Positions 61,363 to 64,000 of a stretch of 64,000 nt of DNA are shown piece after piece. Numbering within the stretch: position 1 is the stretch's first letter; each line of letters starts with the position of its first letter. Under the pieces are notes generated by a model that did not search any database, had not been told where the DNA came from, and saw only the letters and a program-made list of their open reading frames with translations. The stretch is from Shimia sp. R9_2 (lineage in GTDB: Bacteria; Pseudomonadota; Alphaproteobacteria; Rhodobacterales; Rhodobacteraceae), in the NCBI RefSeq assembly GCF_017743735.1, contig NZ_JAGHRO010000003.1:1-64000 (forward strand). Reading direction: 5' to 3'. The translations under genes and the position numbers were made by a program.

Positions 61363-62301
61363 ATGAGCCGTGCATTTGTATTTCCGGGCCAAGGGGCCCA
61401 GACCATTGGAATGGGCAAGGCGCTGGCCGAAGCCTATCCAGAGGCACAAGCGATTTTCAACGAGGTGGATGACGCGCTCGGGGACAACCTGAGCAAGCTC
61501 ATCTGGGAAGGGGATCAGGAGACTCTGACCCTGACGCAGAATGCGCAGCCTGCCTTGATGGCGACCTCACTGGCGGCGATGACGGCGCTCTATGTAGAGG
61601 GCATTGCAGTGACCGATGCGTCCTGTGTTGCCGGTCACAGCCTTGGTGAATATTCTGCGCTGGCGGCAGCAGGTGCCATCAGCGTTGGCGACACCGCGCG
61701 TCTTCTTCGGACCCGTGGTCAGGCGATGCAGGCAGCGGTGCCTGTGGGCGAGGGCGCGATGGCCGCGATCCTCGGCCTTGATTTTGCAACGGTGCAAGAG
61801 GTGGCTGAGGCGGCGGCTGAAGGGGAAGTCTGTCAGGCGGCCAATGACAACGACCCAACACAGGTTGTGGTGTCCGGTGCCAAAGCTGCTGTTGAGCGGG
61901 CGGCGGAGATTGCCAAGGAAAAAGGCGCACGCCGCGCGGTGATGCTGCCGGTCAGCGCACCGTTCCATTGCGCGCTGATGCAGCCGGCAGCCGATGTGAT
62001 GGCTGAGGCGCTGGCAAATGTAGAGATCAAAGCGCCGGCGGTGCCGCTGTTTGCAAATGTGCGCGCGGCAGCGGTGCGTGATCCCGACGAAATCCGCAAA
62101 CTGCTGGTGGAGCAGGTGACCGGCTCTGTGCGCTGGCGCGAATCGGTGATCAATATGGCCGCGGATGGTGTGACCGAATTCTGGGAAATCGGCGCAGGTA
62201 AGGCGCTTTCGGGCATGATCCGTAAGATCGACCGCAACAATGCGGTGCGCGCGGTGGGGACGCCTGATGATGTGCTGGCGGCTGTGGCCAGCCTCAAATG
62301 A
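61363..62301 (+). CDS. fabD: Malonyl-CoA:ACP transacylase
   Basis: A 312-residue FabD that loads malonyl onto acyl carrier protein for fatty acid synthesis. FVFPGQGAQTIGMG opens the protein, the nucleophile is Ser93 in GHSLGEYSAL, and SAPFHCALM holds the catalytic histidine. ATG 61363 follows GAGGAGAG. The stop overlaps the next gene's start (ATGA). The cluster fabD-lipoprotein-fabG-acpP follows. Confidence 0.96.
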   Translation: MSRAFVFPGQGAQTIGMGKALAEAYPEAQAIFNEVDDALGDNLSKLIWEGDQETLTLTQNAQPALMATSLAAMTALYVEGIAVTDASCVAGHSLGEYSALAAAGAISVGDTARLLRTRGQAMQAAVPVGEGAMAAILGLDFATVQEVAEAAAEGEVCQAANDNDPTQVVVSGAKAAVERAAEIAKEKGARRAVMLPVSAPFHCALMQPAADVMAEALANVEIKAPAVPLFANVRAAAVRDPDEIRKLLVEQVTGSVRWRESVINMAADGVTEFWEIGAGKALSGMIRKIDRNNAVRAVGTPDDVLAAVASLK

Positions 62302-62915
62302 TCCGACCCAGGCTGAGACGGCGCTTTCTGGCTGGGGCGGCGGCGCTTGGCGTCGCCGTTGTGGCGGGCTGCACGCATTTGCAGGTGGCCTACCTCAATT
62401 CCTATGACAGCATTGCGTTTGAGCCTTCAGGTGAGGACCTTTTGGTGTCAGGCACGCTCAATCAGTTCAGCCTTGCGTCGTTTGAGCAGGCGATTGCCGA
62501 AAACCCAGAGACCACGCGCCTTGTGCTGATGTATGTGCCCGGATCGGTGGACGATGAGACCAACCTGAAGCTTGGCAATCGGGTGCGTGATCTGGGGTTG
62601 GACACGCATCTGACAGCGGACAGCGAAGTGCATTCCGGCGGGACGGATCTGTTCCTCGCAGGTTTGGAGCGCTCGATGGAAGAGGGCGCGATCATCGGGG
62701 TGCATAGCTGGGCCGAAGGCAATCGCGCGGGGGCGGACTTTCCGAAGGATGACCCTGTTCACGAAAGCTATGTGAGCTATACCGCACGCATGTTGGGCAG
62801 TGCAGATTTCTATTGGTTCACGCTTGACGCGGCACCTGTAGAAGACACTTACATTATGACACCGGCAGACATTGCCAAATACGGGCTTTTGACCAAGCCT
62901 GTGGTGAAAAACTGA
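62298..62915 (+). CDS. Putative lipoprotein with ClpP/crotonase-like fold
   Basis: A 205-residue protein with a lipobox-like VVAGC near residue 25 after a basic start (RPRLRRRF), so it is probably a lipoprotein or a membrane-attached periplasmic protein. The mature part resembles the ClpP/SppA-like serine hydrolase fold: LVLMYVPGSVDDETN, then EVHSGGTDLFLAGLERSM and IIGVHSWAEG. The Ser in HSGG would be the candidate nucleophile and the His in GVHSW another active residue. It overlaps fabD by four bases and is 13 bases ahead of fabG. The link to fatty acid synthesis is unknown. Confidence 0.7.
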   Translation: MIRPRLRRRFLAGAAALGVAVVAGCTHLQVAYLNSYDSIAFEPSGEDLLVSGTLNQFSLASFEQAIAENPETTRLVLMYVPGSVDDETNLKLGNRVRDLGLDTHLTADSEVHSGGTDLFLAGLERSMEEGAIIGVHSWAEGNRAGADFPKDDPVHESYVSYTARMLGSADFYWFTLDAAPVEDTYIMTPADIAKYGLLTKPVVKN

Positions 62916-62928
62916 GAGAGACAGAACT

Positions 62929-63666
62929 ATGTTTGATCTGACTGGAAAAACCGCGCTGGTGACTGGCGCATCGGGTGGCATCGGCGGCGCGATTGCAAAG
63001 GCGCTGCATGACGCGGGCGCAACCGTGGGCCTGTCTGGCACACGTGTGGAGCCGCTTGAGGCGCTGGCAGCTGAGCTGGGAGAGCGCGCGCATGTGCTGC
63101 CGTGCAACCTGAGCGACTCAGAGGCGGTGGATGCGCTGCCAAAGCAGGCCATCGAGGCGATGGGCAGCGTGGATATTCTGGTGAACAACGCGGGCATCAC
63201 CCGCGATCAGATTTTCATGCGCATGTCGGACGAGGAATGGCAGAGCGTGATCGACGTGAACCTGACCAGCGCGATGCGTCTGTGCCGCGGTGTGATGCGT
63301 CCGATGATGAAATCCCGCTGGGGCCGGATCATCAACATCAGCTCTATAGTTGGTGCGACCGGCAACCCGGGGCAGGCGAACTATGCCGCCTCCAAGGCCG
63401 GTCTCGTCGGTTTGACCAAATCCATCGCCTATGAGGTGGCGAGTCGCGGAATCACAGCCAATGCAGTGGCGCCGGGCTTTATCGCGACAGCGATGACCGA
63501 CAAGCTGACCGACGATCAGAAAGACAAGATCAACGGGCAGATTCCTGCGGCGCGCATGGGCACCTCCGAGGAAATCGCTGCGGCTGTGCTGTATTTGGCA
63601 AGTGCTGAAGCAGGTTATGTGACAGGCACCACCTTGCATGTGAACGGTGGCATGGCCATGTTGTGA
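62929..63666 (+). CDS. fabG: 3-oxoacyl-ACP reductase
   Basis: A 245-residue short-chain dehydrogenase that reduces 3-oxoacyl-ACP with NADPH. The cofactor motif TGASGGIG is at 12-19, NNAGITRD at 86-93, and the active residues Ser139, Tyr152 and Lys156 (NYAASKAG) are all in place. The C-terminal VTGTTLHVNGGMAM is the usual end. It lies between a ClpP-like lipoprotein gene and acpP. Confidence 0.97.
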   Translation: MFDLTGKTALVTGASGGIGGAIAKALHDAGATVGLSGTRVEPLEALAAELGERAHVLPCNLSDSEAVDALPKQAIEAMGSVDILVNNAGITRDQIFMRMSDEEWQSVIDVNLTSAMRLCRGVMRPMMKSRWGRIINISSIVGATGNPGQANYAASKAGLVGLTKSIAYEVASRGITANAVAPGFIATAMTDKLTDDQKDKINGQIPAARMGTSEEIAAAVLYLASAEAGYVTGTTLHVNGGMAML

Positions 63667-63675
63667 CCGTACGCG

Positions 63676-63691
63676 GCCCGCGAAAGCGGGC
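63676..63691 (+). terminator. Hairpin after fabG
   Basis: GCCCGC-GAAA-GCGGGC, a six-base-pair stem with a GNRA loop, extendable by flanking pairs. There is no T-run, so termination is probably partial. Confidence 0.45.
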
Positions 63692-63715
63692 TGCAGCTGT
63701 CGCTGGGGAAAGCGT

Positions 63716-63743
63716 TTGCCTTGTGAGGTGGATGTGTTATAGG
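63716..63743 (+). promoter_or_regulatory. Candidate acpP promoter
   Basis: TTGCCT (63716-63721) and TATAGG (63738-63743) are 16 bases apart, upstream of the acpP start at 63905. Such a strong separate promoter is expected for acpP. Confidence 0.45.
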
Positions 63744-63904
63744 CGGCGAGTATTTTCCGGGTGCCCCCTAATTATGCAGAGGGCGGACGGAGACCTTCCG
63801 GGACGACCGGACCAGAACCGTCCCGGTTGGGGCACAAATCAGACCCATCTAAAATGATGGGAATTCAAACGGGCCAACACGCCCAAGACGAATGAGGAAT
63901 TGAC

Positions 63905-64000
63905 ATGAGCGACGTCGCAGACCGCGTGAAAAAGATCGTTGTAGAGCACCTGGGTGTGGAAGAGGACAAAGTTGTTGAAGCAGCGTCCTTCATCGACGAT
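63905..64000 (+). CDS. acpP: Acyl carrier protein, cut by the window end
   Basis: The first 32 residues of ACP ([18 protein letters not shown], then [14 protein letters not shown]) are visible; the DSL serine that carries phosphopantetheine lies just beyond the end. Codons are strongly biased, as in highly expressed genes. It follows fabG by 238 bases with its own presumed promoter. Confidence 0.95.
   Translation, partial: MSDVADRVKKIVVEHLGVEEDKVVEAASFIDD

Noticed and set aside
63663-63857. 64-residue plus-strand frame between fabG and acpP
   Set aside because: It spans the hairpin and the candidate acpP promoter and has no similarity to a protein.

Overview
The window looks like chromosome from a marine alphaproteobacterium of the Rhodobacteraceae (roseobacter group). 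Grounds: GC-rich coding DNA, alphaproteobacterial general porins, a ribosomal protein bL9 with the long acidic tail usual in this group, a GlpSTPQV-type glycerol ABC transporter, several solute-binding-protein ABC systems and catabolic GntR/AraC regulators. I did not assign a genus.

Layout. 1-1130 is a degraded accessory stretch: the 3' end of an IS3-family element that cuts a LysR gene, then an AT-rich gap, a tandem G5TAT motif and a frameshifted N-terminal scrap of a tyrosine integrase. 1171-5358 holds an AraC regulator, an acyl-CoA dehydrogenase, a quinone-oxidoreductase-like protein and a GST. 5682-14519 is one long operon: a dipeptide/oligopeptide-type ABC importer, a gamma-glutamyltransferase-like hydrolase, a DUF1028 protein and a GntR regulator. 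It is followed by a second GntR regulator (with two wHTH domains) divergent from an aldo/keto reductase and a beta-hydroxyacid dehydrogenase. 17985-21627 has an outer-membrane barrel, a BlaI-type repressor with an M56 metallopeptidase, and two secreted proteins of unknown role. 21917-27911 (minus) is the glycerol-type ABC transporter. 28217-32201 (plus) is the most striking locus: a fumarylacetoacetate-hydrolase-family enzyme and a 1070-residue self-sufficient reductive dehalogenase, in which a cobalamin/2x[4Fe-4S] dehalogenase is fused to a flavin/NAD(P)/[2Fe-2S] reductase. 32256-35024 (minus) carries ackA, pta and a flavin reductase. 35328-39419 has a secreted trypsin-like protease, LysE and MFS exporters and an AT-rich DUF2971 gene. 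39594-47613 (minus) is a complete type I secretion system with its probable substrate, a compact Ig-repeat adhesin. 48478-51048 has two tandem porins. 51231-64000 is mostly core genome: tig, rplI-rpsR-rpsF, fabD, fabG and acpP, mixed with envelope proteins including a cytochrome b561-YceI fusion.

How the genes work together. Several units are coherent operons. The dipeptide-type importer feeds two probable Ntn-fold hydrolases. The FAH-dehalogenase pair suggests cytoplasmic removal of halogen from an aromatic compound followed by C-C hydrolysis. The adhesin is encoded directly upstream of its LapE/LapB/LapC-like exporter. No tRNA, rRNA or CRISPR array was recognised. All functional calls rest on reading motifs and order; no database search was possible.
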